From contig JAOTOM010002303.1 in the NCBI GenBank assembly GCA_034440615.1, positions 33,801-97,800 of the forward strand: 64,000 nucleotides of DNA. The letters are read 5' to 3'. Position numbers and translations under genes: made by a program. The DNA is from Ashinkailepas kermadecensis. Lineage: Eukaryota > Arthropoda > Thecostraca > Neolepadidae. The notes below the pieces were generated by a model. It was given only the letters and a program-made list of their open reading frames with translations, ran no database searches and was not told where the DNA came from. Shown here piece after piece: positions 20,936 through 32,265 of this stretch (its first letter is position 1; each line of letters begins with the position of its first letter).

Positions 20936-23900
20936 TCCCACCTTAAAGCACAATAATACCCGAAAGCTTCGGAGAAAAAAATTACAATCATGTTCACAAA
21001 AAAATATAATTTTGTATTCAAAATCAGCTTAGGTTAGGTTAGGCTCGGTTAGGTTTCTTTGTTAAGGTTGAGAATTTTCAGAAAATAAATTAAGTGAAAT
21101 TTTAATTTAGTTTAATTTTTGTTCTCAAAAGATAGGTTAGGATAGGCTAGGTTAGGCTTTGTTGCATGAAAAAAAATGTATGTTTATGCGATGTTACCGA
21201 ACTCAAAGCCTTTTTGGCATTATTTTGCTCACAACCTGAAAAGTAAGCACAGAAAATAAGTGGGTCCAATCATCTTAGTCACCTTCATAAACATTGTATT
21301 CTGCATATTTTTTTTCGTAAAAAGGAAAAAAGAACACCTTAGACTGCAAGGTTACCAAATAATTTGCAATTTTGGGGGGAAAGTTTTTGGAATTTTTTTT
21401 TACAGTTTTCCAACTTGAAAAGCCTAAACTAACCTAAAGTAACCGAACCTAACCCATTTGCTTGCTATATGGAGGCAAATGTGTGTAAAAACGTGTCTTG
21501 TTATCACCTTAAAGCACAATAATACCGATTTAGCTAGGTTAGGCTAGTTTAGTTGTTTACCTTGGAAAAATTGTTCAATCATTTTCAAAAATTAAAAAAA
21601 ATGGTAAATTTTCTTTCAAAAGCAGCTGACATTAGGTTCGGGTAAGTTGGGTTCGGTTGTTCAATTTATAAAATTTTCAGAATATATATTGCTTAATTTT
21701 GGTTTCTATTTTTTTCTCCAAAGCAGGGGCGTCGATTTGTATCGATAGACACTAGCGCGCATTAAATGTCACACATCGTGATGGGCGTTCCTCAGAACAT
21801 CCAAAATCGTAACATTCAAATAAAAAATTCCAGTTACAGAAATTCCAGCGCCTAAAGTCTAAATTTGAGGTTACAGTGACAAATGTGACGGAGGTAAGAC
21901 ATCCGTGGTGCAATTGCGCGCAGTGTTTAATCCGGAGGCCAATCTCATATGACGTCGTACTGATTCATTTTTGTACTTCGCACATTCTGATGTATCTCCA
22001 GATTGGTGTGATTTTAAACAGTGAATAAATAGCTTGCTGATATTTAATTTCCAAAGGAACAGTAGTTGAAGAAGTTGGCAGGTAAGTTTGAAAAAGTCCA
22101 GTCCGTGCTTTTTCTGATTTGTGCTCAGGGTTTCCATGTTAATATCACATAACTACCACGTTTGTCCTCAAGAAGAGCTGTTTTTAGTTTACTTTTATTA
22201 ATATTTTCATTCCACTGCTTTCAGTGCCCTTTCTGCCCAGGATTGGGGCACCTAGTGTTGCATTTCCGTCCAGGGGTTGGCACACCTTTTGGTAAATTTA
22301 CAGCTCAATGTAATTTCTGATTAATTTTTTCCCATGCAATGTTTAGGGATGTGATGAACATGTTACTGCTCATTTTGGTAAATTTGTGTTTTAAGGTGTT
22401 TTATGAATTCGTGGAATGTATCATTTCAATGCAATGTTTATGAAGGTGACTCAGATGATGGGACCACTCATTTTCTATACAAATGCCTACATTTCAGGTT
22501 GTGAGCAAAATAACACCAACAAAAAGCTTTGAATTAGGTGACATAGGGTAAAGTATTTTTTTAAAATAAACAAAAAGGCAACATAACCTAACCTAACCTA
22601 GCTTAACCTCCCCTTGGAGAAAAACAAAACCAAAACATCAAGTTGTAAAAATTTCAAGCAATGTATTTTTTTTACAATAAAAAAATGTAACCCATCTTAA
22701 CCTAACCTAACATAAGCTGCTTTTAAAGGAAAAAGATCTATTTCTTTCAAATTTTGGAACAATTTTTGCAAAAAATGTCGAACTTAAAACACTTAAACTA
22801 ATCTAACATCACCAAACATAGCCCATTTGTTTGTTTATGGAGGCAAATGTGTAATAACTTGCCTTGTTACCACCTTAAAGCACAATAATTCTGGTTAGAT
22901 TAGGTTGGGTTAGGTTTTTGCATCTGTAAAACTTCAAGTAAATAAATTGCTAGATATTTTTCCAATCTTGTTTTTATAGTTGTTTTCTCCAAGGTCAGCT
23001 TAGGCTAGGTTGCATTAGGTTATGTTGATTTTTTAACGTATTTCTTTTAATTGCTATGTTACCTAACTCAAAGCCCATTTTAACGTTATTTTGCTCACAA
23101 CCTGGAAAGTAAGCATTTGCACAGAAACTGAGTAGTGCCATGAGCTTAGTGACATTCGTAAACATTGGATTGGAAATTTAAATATAAAAATATTAATAAA
23201 ACACATAAAAGCACAAATTTAATGTCCTTTCCTCTGCAAATGCATGCCTTTCAATTGGGAGTAAAAAAATAACACCAAAAAAGGGTGTGGAGTAAGGAAA
23301 TATAGCATACAAATAATGTTAAAGATGTATGATAACCCTACCTAACATAGTTCAACTTCCCATGCAAGAAATTAATTGTTTTTAATTTAAATTTTCGAGG
23401 CATTTTCTCAAATATTTTCCACTTAAAAAACCTACCTTAGGCTAGCCTGAACCGTTTATTATTTTTTTGTAGCAAAATCATTCACAAAAATTATCTACCA
23501 ACAAATGATTTTTTTAATAATTTACAACAAAAGCCTAACCTAACCTGACAAACCTCACCCCTTTGTATGCTTCATGGAGGTAAAATGTGTGTAAAACTTG
23601 TCTTGTGGTTACCTTAAACTGTGATAATACCTGGCTTTTTGGGTAATATTTCAGCTCATGGTACGCTCTGACTTCTTCTAATTTCTTTTTCAATGCAGTG
23701 TTTGCTAATGTGCTGAACATGATGTAGCCGCTTCTTTCCTCTGCAGATGCACACTTTTCAATTGTGAGGAAAATAACGTGGAAAAGGGGGCTTGGATTTG
23801 AGTAATATAGGATGAAAAATAATGTTCAGATTAAAAAAATGTAACATAATCTAACTTAACCTAGCCTAGACTTCCATTCATGAAATGATTATTTTTATGC

Positions 23901-24130
23901 CAAATTTCCCCCCCCCCCCAATTTCTTTTTTCTCAAAAATTTTGAAATTAAAAAGTCTAACGTAACCTAATCTAGCTTGAACCGTTTTTGAAGATTTTTT
24001 TTCCCATTTACTAACTTACAACAAAAGCCTAGCCTAACGCAATTAGGCAAAACCTAGCTCCTTTGAATGATTCGTGGAGGTAAAATGGGTGTAAAACATG
24101 TCTTGTGGTTACCTTAGTCTGCAATAATAT
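20930..24130. repeat. Alternating direct and inverted repeat arms with TTAGG-like motifs
   Basis: An arm containing TTATTTTGCTCACAACCTG and TAAACATTG occurs forward at about 21180-21310 and 23040-23165, and inverted at about 22430-22570, 23225-23310 and 23735-23825. A second block (TGGAGGCAAATGTGTGTAAA ... ACCTTAAAGCACAATAAT) recurs near 21470, 22840, 23575 and 24070, with its end also at 20940. Runs of GGTTAGGTTAGG or CCTAACCTAACC lie between. No open frame is conserved. The arrangement resembles a nested foldback-type repeat. Confidence 0.6.
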
Positions 24131-25549
24131 CCTTTTTTGTGCTACCTGGTGCACGTGATGAACCTCCATCTGCATGCTGCATGAGAGCATTGCACTTATT
24201 GCTTCACAAAGAACAATAACATGTTGAAAGTACAATATTTTCAGGAACGGAATCCTGTGCTGATAACATTTCTGAGTTATAAATTTGCAGATCAGATCTA
24301 CATCATTTGTGTTAATAAATATGAGAAATTCATAGAAATGCATATACCGGTTTGTGAACAAGAAGTTATTCTGATGATTTCTGATGTATTGGAAAATGAC
24401 AAATTTTCATGATGGAAGCAGCCAAAGTTAAAGTACATATATCTCAATAAGTGGTCAGGTCACTAACAAGACAGCAAATTCACTCAAATAGCACTCAAAA
24501 TGCCAGGCGGCCCACTATTTTTGCAAGTGTAAAATCGATGACAGTGCTTTCTTGAATCATGTTTAAAGCACATGAAGGAAATGTATTGCTGACACTTGTT
24601 AGGAACTGATGTGTGTAACGTTAATTAACATTTCTAATGTCCTGATGTTTGTACACAAAATATAGCTCACTATTGTAAATAGCATGGGAAGTATGATGCC
24701 ATATATCATGGCTAATTTATGGTCAAACTGTTATGCAGCAGATTCTCTGCATTGTTACTTAGTTATTTGGGCTTTATGGCACAGACCATGTTGATCACAT
24801 AGCTCCCTGCATTGTTGTTAACTGATACATCAGTATGTTTGCAAATTCACTCATGAGTGAATCCATACCATTCTCACGGGTATAAAAGCTACATTATAAC
24901 ATTGCTTATACCGGGCGGCTGTGTCGGTGCATTGACAGCACGTAAACTTTCGGTCAAAATTCTGCGTTTAACTTGAATTAATGGATCGGGTGGTGGGGCC
25001 AGGGTTCACACAACAAGCTCTGCTTAGCAATCGGACCCTGGTTCATAAAGCCACCCCAACAAGAACTCGGATGAAACTTATTAAAAAAGAGAGAAAAAAA
25101 TGCATATAACAGAAGCCCATCTCGATTGTCCTGCTTACTCAGGACACCATAGAAGTCAATGAAGCCAATGAAAGCCATAGAAGTCAATGAAAATGTTACT
25201 TTATCCCCTGTATTGTTATTGGAAACAAGTCTCTTGAACCATATGTTATGTCCTTCACAGTGTTGCTCCATCCACCTCCAACCCCAACCCTGACCAAACT
25301 TCAGGAGCTCATCCATCTCCAAAGCAGTGTGCTGAAGAAGGTATGTATTGCAGCATAACTACTGTGACCGGAATTCCATGGTATCCATGTTGCCTTGCAA
25401 TCCATCCTTGCTGATCCATGTAGCAGATGTTTGACTTTCCTCAAACTGTCTGGATAACTGGGCAGTTGAAATCACATGTGTGATGAAACAGATGAACTAT
25501 TCCTGGATTCTTATGTTGCATCATTGCACGGCACAGTGACACACCGAAT
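24131..25549. other. Unassigned AT-rich sequence
   Basis: No gene is recognised. A stretch near 24760-24810 (GGCTTTATGGCACAGACC) is a possible diverged SINE tail. AAGTCAATGAAGCCAATGAAAGCCATAGAAGTC near 25145 is a small direct duplication. Confidence 0.3.
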
Positions 25550-26545
25550 GGGGAGGGGGAATTGTGGGAAGTTGCCTCACTCCCCCCCGTCCTGATAGGT
25601 TGTGGGGCCCCCAAGAATCCGCCGAGCTTAAGAAAAAAATGCGCTATGCTCCCTAAGAATTTCACTCGGTCCACCAAAAATCGCATCGGGGCTCAGAAAA
25701 ATCACATTGGGGGCCCCCAAACGTAGCCCAGGGGCCCCGATAATGACGCTGGGGCCTCAAAAGTTTGCACCTGGGCCCCTGAAAATCACGTTGGGGCCGC
25801 AAACAAGTCGTGCCGGGATTCAAGAAAATCACGACGGGGGCCACAAACGGTCGGGCCGGGGCCTCCTGAAAATCACGCCGAGACTGGGGTATTAAGAATT
25901 ATCACCCGGGCCCCTGAAAATCACGCCAGAGGCCTGATAGGTCCCACCGGGGCTCTAAAAGTCTCGTTGAGATCACCCAACAAATGAAGCCGGGTGAATG
26001 AAAAACAGTCCGGACACGGAAAATAAATCTGGGATCTCAACAATAGCTCCAAAAGCCCACAAAACTTGTTGGGCCCCCACAAACGTGTCGTAGCCACCGC
26101 AAGGGATCCCAACAAGTGACGACGGGGCCCCAAAAAATCGCACTTAGACAAAAACAAATTCACGCCGCTTCTCTTGAAAGTCTCACTGGGGCCAAAGCGT
26201 CCTGCCGGAGCCACACAAGTTGCAGCTGGCTTCCCATGTACCAATATATACCCGGAATGTCACCCTGCGAACGGAAAAATTGCGTCAAGGATCCACAAAA
26301 TAAGAAGTCGTCGGACGCCGACAAAGAAACCTGTTTGGGCACCGGAAAAAACGCACCGAGAGCCAGAAGAATCGTACCGGGTTCCAAAAATAGCGTGCAG
26401 GGGGCTTATAAAAATAGACTTCACCACAAAAACCACAAGGAGACTCCATCGAATCGACCAGAGCACCGGAAAATTAAGAATGGGTCCCGAAAGAAAATTA
26501 TCCGAAGTGCCTTTCTACTCTCGATCGTGCAATCTGCGGAAAAAA
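25550..26545 (+). repeat. Highly degenerate GGGGCCCCTGAAAATCACG repeat (~1 kb)
   Basis: About 40 units of 20-26 bp follow the pattern GGGGCCCC-N-AAAAATC(A/G)C(A/G). Hardly any two neighbours are identical, yet the phase of the GGGGCC block and the A-run persists across about 1 kb. A short locus of the same family in the opposite orientation is at 18010-18150. Confidence 0.75.
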
Positions 26546-26560
26546 CACGTTGAGCAGCCG

Positions 26561-27211
26561 CAGTGGCGTACTAAATGGAAAAATTCCCCTCCCTAACGTT
26601 AGGCACCAAGGAAATACTTTCACCCATCGTCATTACCGTTCAGGTCTGCTGTGCTCTGATGCTTCATCAATGCCGGTGTGTTTTAGCCTGCATCTGATCG
26701 CTGAAGTATTTTTATTTAAGCCGGTGTGTGTTTGTTGGTGTGTGGAGTGAGGAGGAGGGTAACAGTGACGGTGACGGTGACGATAGATCCGAGCCCACTA
26801 TATGGCACTGCAGTCGCATGCTATTACTCAGAGTTGTTATGTTGGTGAGTTCGAGTCTCACCTGTCGCTACTCTTCGCCCGCGACCAATCGGCGTGAGAG
26901 ATTGGCGACGCTATATGACACAACGGTCGACGTGTCGTAGAACCAATAACCAACCAAGAGTTGTTATGTTGAAATGTACTGAGCACTGCTCTTTTAATTA
27001 TGTGACTTCACCAGTTATTGGACGATTTTCCCCGTCGGTGCGGATGCTGAATAAACATAAACATACACATCGTCGAATAAGAAATCAGAAATCTGAGATC
27101 TGAAAATATAGTGGGCTAAATCCGATGAGTTTTTTTGGCGGGGGGGGATGGGGGGTCTATAGCGTTGGCACTTCGGCCCCCCCCAATGTTTTTCAAAAAT
27201 CGACACCCCTG
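26561..27211. mobile_element. hAT-like element with nested SINE fragment
   Basis: The left end CAGTGGCGTACTAAAT and the right end read inward (CAGGGGTGTCGATTTTT) are imperfect inverted repeats of the hAT type. The right end abuts the 37-39 bp minisatellite at 27212. No transposase is encoded. Flanking 8-bp duplications could not be matched. Confidence 0.5.
26845..26960 (+). mobile_element. tRNA-derived SINE, 5'-truncated
   Basis: Starts at the B-box (GAGTTCGAGTCTCACC) and continues CTGTCGCTACTCTTCGCCCG and GATTGGCGACGCTATATGAC, the same core as the full copy at 27295. The A-box end is missing. Confidence 0.75.
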
Positions 27212-28000
27212 GCTCCAGCTATCTCCTCTTATAGCCGATCACCGTCCTCCAGATACTCACCCCCTGCGTAGCCGATCACAACCCTCCAGACACTAAGGGG
27301 ACGAGTGGTCTAGGGGTAAGATGCTCGTCTAGCAATCGACCGATTGTGGGTTCGAATCTCACCTGTCGCTACTCTTCGCCCGCGACCAATCGGCGTGAGA
27401 GATTGGCGACGCTATATGACTCAACGGTCGACGTGTCATAAAACCAATAACCAACCAACCTCCAGACACTCACCCCCTGCGCAGCCGATCACAACCCTCC
27501 AGGTACTCACCTCGCGTAGCCGATCACAGTCCTCCAGATACTCACCCCCAACGCAGCCGATCACAACCCTGCAAGTACTTACCTCGCGTAGCCGATCACA
27601 GTCCTCCAGGTACTCACCTCTTACGCAGCCGATCACAGCCCTCCAGACACTCGCCAATGCGCTGCCGATCACAGCCCTCCAGATACTCACCCCCTACGCA
27701 GCCGATCACAACCCTGCAAGTACTTACCTCGCGTAGCCGATCACAGCCCTCCAGGCACTGACCCCCTGCGCAGCCGACCACAACCCTCCAGATACTCACC
27801 CCCTGATCAGCCGATCACAACCCTCCAGGTACTCACCCCCTGCGCAGCCGATCACAGCCCTCCAGGCACTCACCCCCTGCGCAGCCGATCACAACCCTCC
27901 AGGTACTCACCTCGCGTAGCCGATCACAGTCCTCCAGGTACTCACCCCCTGCGCAGCCGATCACAGCCCTCCAGACACTCACCCCCTACGTAGCCATACC
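27212..28000 (+). repeat. 37-39 bp minisatellite GCCGATCACAGCCCTCCAG, locus 2
   Basis: About 16 units of the family seen at 18305-18765, with the variable part after CCTCCAG(A/G)(T/C)ACTCACC. A SINE is inserted at 27295-27458. Long open frames across the array on either strand are products of its periodicity. Confidence 0.9.
27295..27458 (+). mobile_element. tRNA-derived SINE, full length
   Basis: The tRNA-like head has an A-box (GTGGTCTAGGGGTAAGATGC) and a B-box (GGTTCGAATCTCACC), then a core with ACTCTTCGCCCGCGACCAAT and an AACCAATAACCAACCAA tail. CCTCCAGACACT flanks both sides (27283-27294, 27459-27470). This would be a 12-bp target duplication, but the flank is itself a repeat unit, so that is not proof. 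Confidence 0.85.
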
Positions 28001-28004
28001 TTAC

Positions 28005-28135
28005 CTAGGTGGTGGACCACTCACAGTCAGAGCCAGTAGACAGGACAAGCCCTCTCCTAGTTGGCGGACCACTCACAGTCAGACCCAGCAGACAGACAAA
28101 GCCCTCTCCTAGGTGTCGGGCCACTCACAGGGGGT
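28005..28135 (+). repeat. 52-bp minisatellite, left locus
   Basis: About 2.5 units of GGACCACTCACAGTCAGACC ... GCCCTCTCCTAGGTGGC. The same family forms five units at 35940-36165, beyond the LINE. Confidence 0.85.
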
Positions 28136-28779
28136 GAGTGAGGTTGTGTTTGATCAGCCTGCCACCTGTGGGTGATGTCGGCTGTTTCCTGTGGTTGAGT
28201 GGGAGAATGATAGGAGGATTAGTTACAGGGTGGATAGATTTTCGAGTAGAGTCGGAGTCGTCTTGCAGAGTTGAGTTGATCTGGGAGCTTGAAGAGGTAG
28301 AGATGGCAGAGAATAGTCGTTTGAGAGCCGGAGATGGAGTAGTCGAAAGAAGCTGTCAGTCCGGATGGTGCTAGATTGGGATATGGGGTGTAGTGGGTGG
28401 GGTGGGGTGGGGTCATCGCCATAGATGAACATTGCAAGAACACGTTTTTTGTTTGTTTTTGTTTTTGTAGCTATCTGTTTGTTTGTTTGTTTGTTTGTTT
28501 TTGTTGATGTTCTGTTTACAGCAAGAGATGACGAAATCAGCAGTTTCATTATTCCTTCGTCAGATAGGTTCATGAAGTTTGTTTAGCCAGTAACGGGCAA
28601 GCGGACCCAGTGAGCCAGATTTCGAAAGCGGAATTTGAACAGGATGTTTTGTGCGAGTGACCAGTTGAGCCCAGTTGAGCAGCATGTTTCGTATGTTGGT
28701 GTTGGGGTTGCTAAGATGAAGATACAGGCTACATTGACTGATTTTGTCAAGAAGAATAGCAAGAGGAGGTATGTATTTA

Positions 28780-29441
28780 CACTGGCGGATCCAGGGAGGG
28801 GCCATTCCGGCCACGGCCCCCCCGAAGCGCTTAAAAGGGGGCCATAGTGTCTTTTGGTTCCCCCGAAACCAACAGAAGTCAACTAAATTACAATGCAGTA
28901 ACCTTTGCCGAGGTTAAAAAATAGCGTCTGGATGAAAGAATCTCCAATTATAAAGGTTTTAAAAAAAAATAATTATTTGGAAGCCAGTATGGTAGCATAG
29001 TAGATTCTAACACACATCGAGGGTTCCATGTTCTAAGTTCTGCTTACAGGAAGAGTTGACAAAATCGAATCCGCCAGTGTGTACACGTGCATGAACGTTG
29101 ACGTGGTACAAGACGTTGAACGAGAACGTGAACGTGTTGGTAAACAAGGACACAAATCCGGTAACATAGAAACCGTGGAGGTAGGCTGGGGCCCCTACAC
29201 AGGAAATTATGTTGTCAATTTTTTTTTCTTCAAATGGGCTCCTTTGCCAAATAGTGGTCAAAATCCGGTGCTTTTAACCAAAAATAGCGGGAGAAGGGGC
29301 ACTCTCCAAATCCGTTCGACTCCTCCCCTGATGTAATTCCTAGGTACGCCACTGGGGGAGGGGGAGGGGGAGGGGAGGGGCTGACACAGAAAACCGAAAG
29401 TTGCCCCCCGCCCCCAAACCGGTGGGCTAGATCCGCCAGTG
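28780..29441. mobile_element. TA-flanked inverted-repeat element (Tc1/mariner-like target)
   Basis: The left end CACTGGCGGATCCAGG and the right end read inward (CACTGGCGGATCTAG) are inverted repeats, each preceded by TA, as expected for Tc1/mariner-type insertion. An internal copy of the right end lies at 29068-29079, so a shorter element or a nested copy (28780-29079) is possible. A hAT-like end (CAGTGGCGTACCTAG inverted, near 29341-29355) is also inside. No transposase. It lies within the 3' part of the LINE. Confidence 0.6.
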
Positions 29442-29442
29442 T

Positions 29443-30452
29443 ATGGGGTGTATTTCATGAAGTTGCGTGAGTGCTGTGTCCCATGTTTGTTGTATGTGTT
29501 TGATAAGTGCCTGTTGTATTGTGGGGTAGTAGTCAGATTGTGAGAGTGGGCATGGTATGGTTTGTGGTAGTGTTGTGGCTATGTTCGCTTCCGTGTCTGC
29601 GTGTTCGTTGCCGTGTATGTTTGTGTGACTTGGGATCCATAGAAGAAGTGGTCTTTGTCGTGCGTCGAGTTTTTGGTATATGTTGAGTATTTTCGGGATG
29701 AGTGGGTGTCTGTGTTTGGTGTATGGTGTGATGCTTTGTAATGCTGATATGGCGTCAGTGGCTATGATGTTGTGTTCAATGTTGGTGTTATAAATGGTGG
29801 AGTAAGCCGAAAAGATTGCGTATAATTCTGCTGTGTAGGTTTTTGCTGTGTCGTGCAGACGGACACGAAGGATAACCCGCGGCGGTGCTACATTGGGGTA
29901 CAGCACCGCCGCTGTGCCCGTCTGCTGTGTATGTGATTTCGAGCCGTCGGTGTATATGATGTTGTAATTTGCATGTTGTGCTGTGAATTGGAAGAAGAGT
30001 TGGTGTATTTCTGCGTCGGTGTATGTGTGTTTTGGATGGTCTATGAGGAAGTGTGTTGTGGGTGTTTCGTGTTTCCACCAGGCTGTGGGTGTTGGTAATG
30101 GTTTGGCTGTGGGTAGTGTAATGTGTAGTCTGTTTGTGTGTTGGTGGATGCGGCATCCTATTGTGGTTTTGAGTCGTGATGTTGTCATGAGTTGATGTAC
30201 ACGTGTGGTGCGAAGTTTTAGGGCCTGTGTACATGGGTGTTGTGGTATGAGGTGCGTTTTGTAGTGGTATCTTAATAGTGCTTGTGTGCGTCTGTGCTGT
30301 AGTTCTGGTATGTGGTTGTATATATGTAGTGCAAGGTATGGTGAGGTGATATAGGCTCCTGTGGCTATTTCTAAGCATTGGCGTCGGAAGCTATCTAGAA
30401 GTTTGAGGTTTGTTTTAGCAGCGTTTTCGAAGAGTGGGGATCCGTATTCCAA
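29443..30452 (-). pseudogene. LINE ORF2, C-terminal part: thumb and RNase H domain
   Basis: An open frame of about 336 codons begins LEYGSPLFENAAKTNLKLLD (after the RT palm) and runs into an RNase H domain with all four acidic landmarks visible: IIYTDGSKSH, AELYAIFSAY, IATDAISALQ and WIPSHTNIHGNEHADTEAN. RNase H removes the RNA strand after first-strand synthesis. The frame is offset from the upstream RT piece by a frameshift near 30485. Its end is set by the TA-flanked insertion, not by a native stop. Confidence 0.8.
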
Positions 30453-30481
30453 AATTGGCCGAATGAGTGATTTGTAGAGGG

Positions 30482-31333
30482 TTAGAAGTGTGTTTCTATC
30501 GGATCCCCAGTGTGTGCCAGAAAGTGCACGTAGTAGGTTGTTCTTTTTGATGCGCGTTTGTGAATGTCTAAGATGTGTAACCGAAAGGTGAGTCGTCGAT
30601 CAAATGTGATGCCGAGGAATTTTGCACTGGTGACAAATGGTATGGGTGTCTGGTCTATTTTTAGTGGCTGTTCATCTGTGTGTTTGTGGTAACCGAAAAA
30701 CATACATTTATATTTGTGTGGTGCGATGTGTAGATTTAGTAGGGCGAGTTTGTTGTGTAGTTCTGTTAGTGCGTTCTGTAGTATTGCTAGTGCGTGGTTT
30801 GGGGATTTTTGTGATGTCCAGATTACTATCTCGTCTGCGTGGCTGGCAATATTGGCCGAAAGGTTGTCGGTGATGACTGAATTTAGACCTAAAATAAAGA
30901 GAAGGGGACTAAGAACCGAACCTTGCATTAGGCCGGTTGTGGGGAATTTAGTGTCTGAAGTGTGTTGTCCGATTTTTAATTGGAAGGAGCGGTTTAGTAG
31001 ATAGAAATGAAGGTAGTGTATAAGTCTGCCCTATATGTCTATGTTGTGTAAGTGTTCTAGGAGTGCTGTGATGTTGATAGTGTCATATGCTTGTTTTAGA
31101 TCCAGGAAGACGGCGACGGTGGAGCATTTCTTGGCCGCCGCTTCCTGGATGTGTGTGGTGAGATATGTGAGGTTGTCTAGACATGAGTGGTTAGGAAGAA
31201 AGCCTGATTGTATAGGAGATATTAGTTTTTGTGTTTGAAGAATATAAAGAAGACGTTTTTTGACTAGTCGTTCGAAGAGTTTGTGAAAACAGCTGGTTAG
31301 TGATATAGGGCGGTAAGAGTCGCATAGAGTTAA
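30482..31333 (-). pseudogene. LINE ORF2, reverse transcriptase palm (inactivated)
   Basis: Carries RT motifs in order: DSYRPISLTSCFHKLFERLV, QSGFLPNHSCLDNLTYL, VAVFLDLKQAYDTI (catalytic Asp), QGSVLSPLLFILGLN, then HADEIVIW where the family has (Y/F)xDD. The second metal-binding Asp is Glu here. An in-frame TAG follows LHNIDI near 31030, splitting the palm, and a frameshift near 30485 separates it from the RNase H part. The domain should be non-functional as written. Confidence 0.85.
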
Positions 31334-32261
31334 CTCGCGCCCTGGAGGGCCTCTGAGAATTACGCGCACTGGAGGGGGGGGGGGGCGGATTCCGCCCCCC
31401 CTAAGATCTCGGCTCCTAGTAAAGCTGGAGGAACGAAATTCGCAGGGTGGATGGGCACGGTAGGGAACTCTATTGTGTGCAATTTTCGTGACCTTAGATC
31501 AATATCTTCAAGGTCAAATGAGGTCAGATTGGCAAAATTTTCCGGTTTTGCGTGGCTTGGCTTGTCATCGTTATGGATCGCTGTGATTGTGTTTAAATGC
31601 TCAAAAATGGGCATCAATGATGTTTTGGACATTACTAATGATGCAATGCAGATGATAGACCAAACATTTGACCTCAGGTCACCTACGTAGCACCACTTTA
31701 TCAGGTCAGTTACCTGTTCCAGTTACCGGAACCGGCCGCCCGCCCGACTGCTCCGTCGGGCAGCTCGGAGCAATCGGCTTCGTGAAGAAGGGAGTGAAGT
31801 ACATGAATAAAGTATGGAAACGCAATGATAAACAGTACAAATGACAACCAGTAGTGCATTTATGGCAACATTCCAGTTGATCAAGTTTGGTTCCATTAAC
31901 CTGTCATGAACTTGACCTGACTTGACCTTAGTGACCTAACATGACCTTGAAACTATACAGCATATCAATATGCATCAAACAAGTCCCTAGTGTTGCCTAG
32001 AACACTTCCCTTTTGTCAGTATACTGGGAGCGCATCTGCGCCGATTTGTGTGGTCTGGCGCTATAACATTTTTTGAATTTAACGGCCCCTAACTTGAAAA
32101 CTTTTCGGGTGATTTCAATTTTTCTTGCTTTAAACGACGCGACGTTCATTTCTAAGCAGGTACACCGAAAATGGCGTATATCGACCCGTAAAATCTGCAG
32201 TTATTTGCGAAAAACCGGAGGGGTGGGCGGATTTCGCCCCCCCCCCCATCCAGTGCGCGTG
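31334..32261 (-). mobile_element. TTAA-flanked non-autonomous element, copy 2, inserted in LINE ORF2
   Basis: A 928-bp, inverted copy of 8361-9281, between TTAA at 31330-31333 and 32262-32265. Ends read inward are CACGCGCACTGGATGGGG (right) and CTCGCGCCCTGGAGGG (left). The LINE frame reads PNTDLT up to one TTAA and LCDSYRPISL after the other. Removing the element plus one TTAA restores a typical RT reading without gain or loss of bases, which defines the insertion exactly. Confidence 0.88.
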
Positions 32262-32265
32262 TTAA

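Noticed and set aside
20990..24060. Chromosome end
   Set aside because: TTAGG-type motifs are short, interrupted and in both orientations, and unique sequence and genes lie on both sides.
27295..27458. Functional tRNA gene
   Set aside because: A- and B-boxes are present but the acceptor stem does not close and a SINE body follows; the same head recurs at 51.5 kb.
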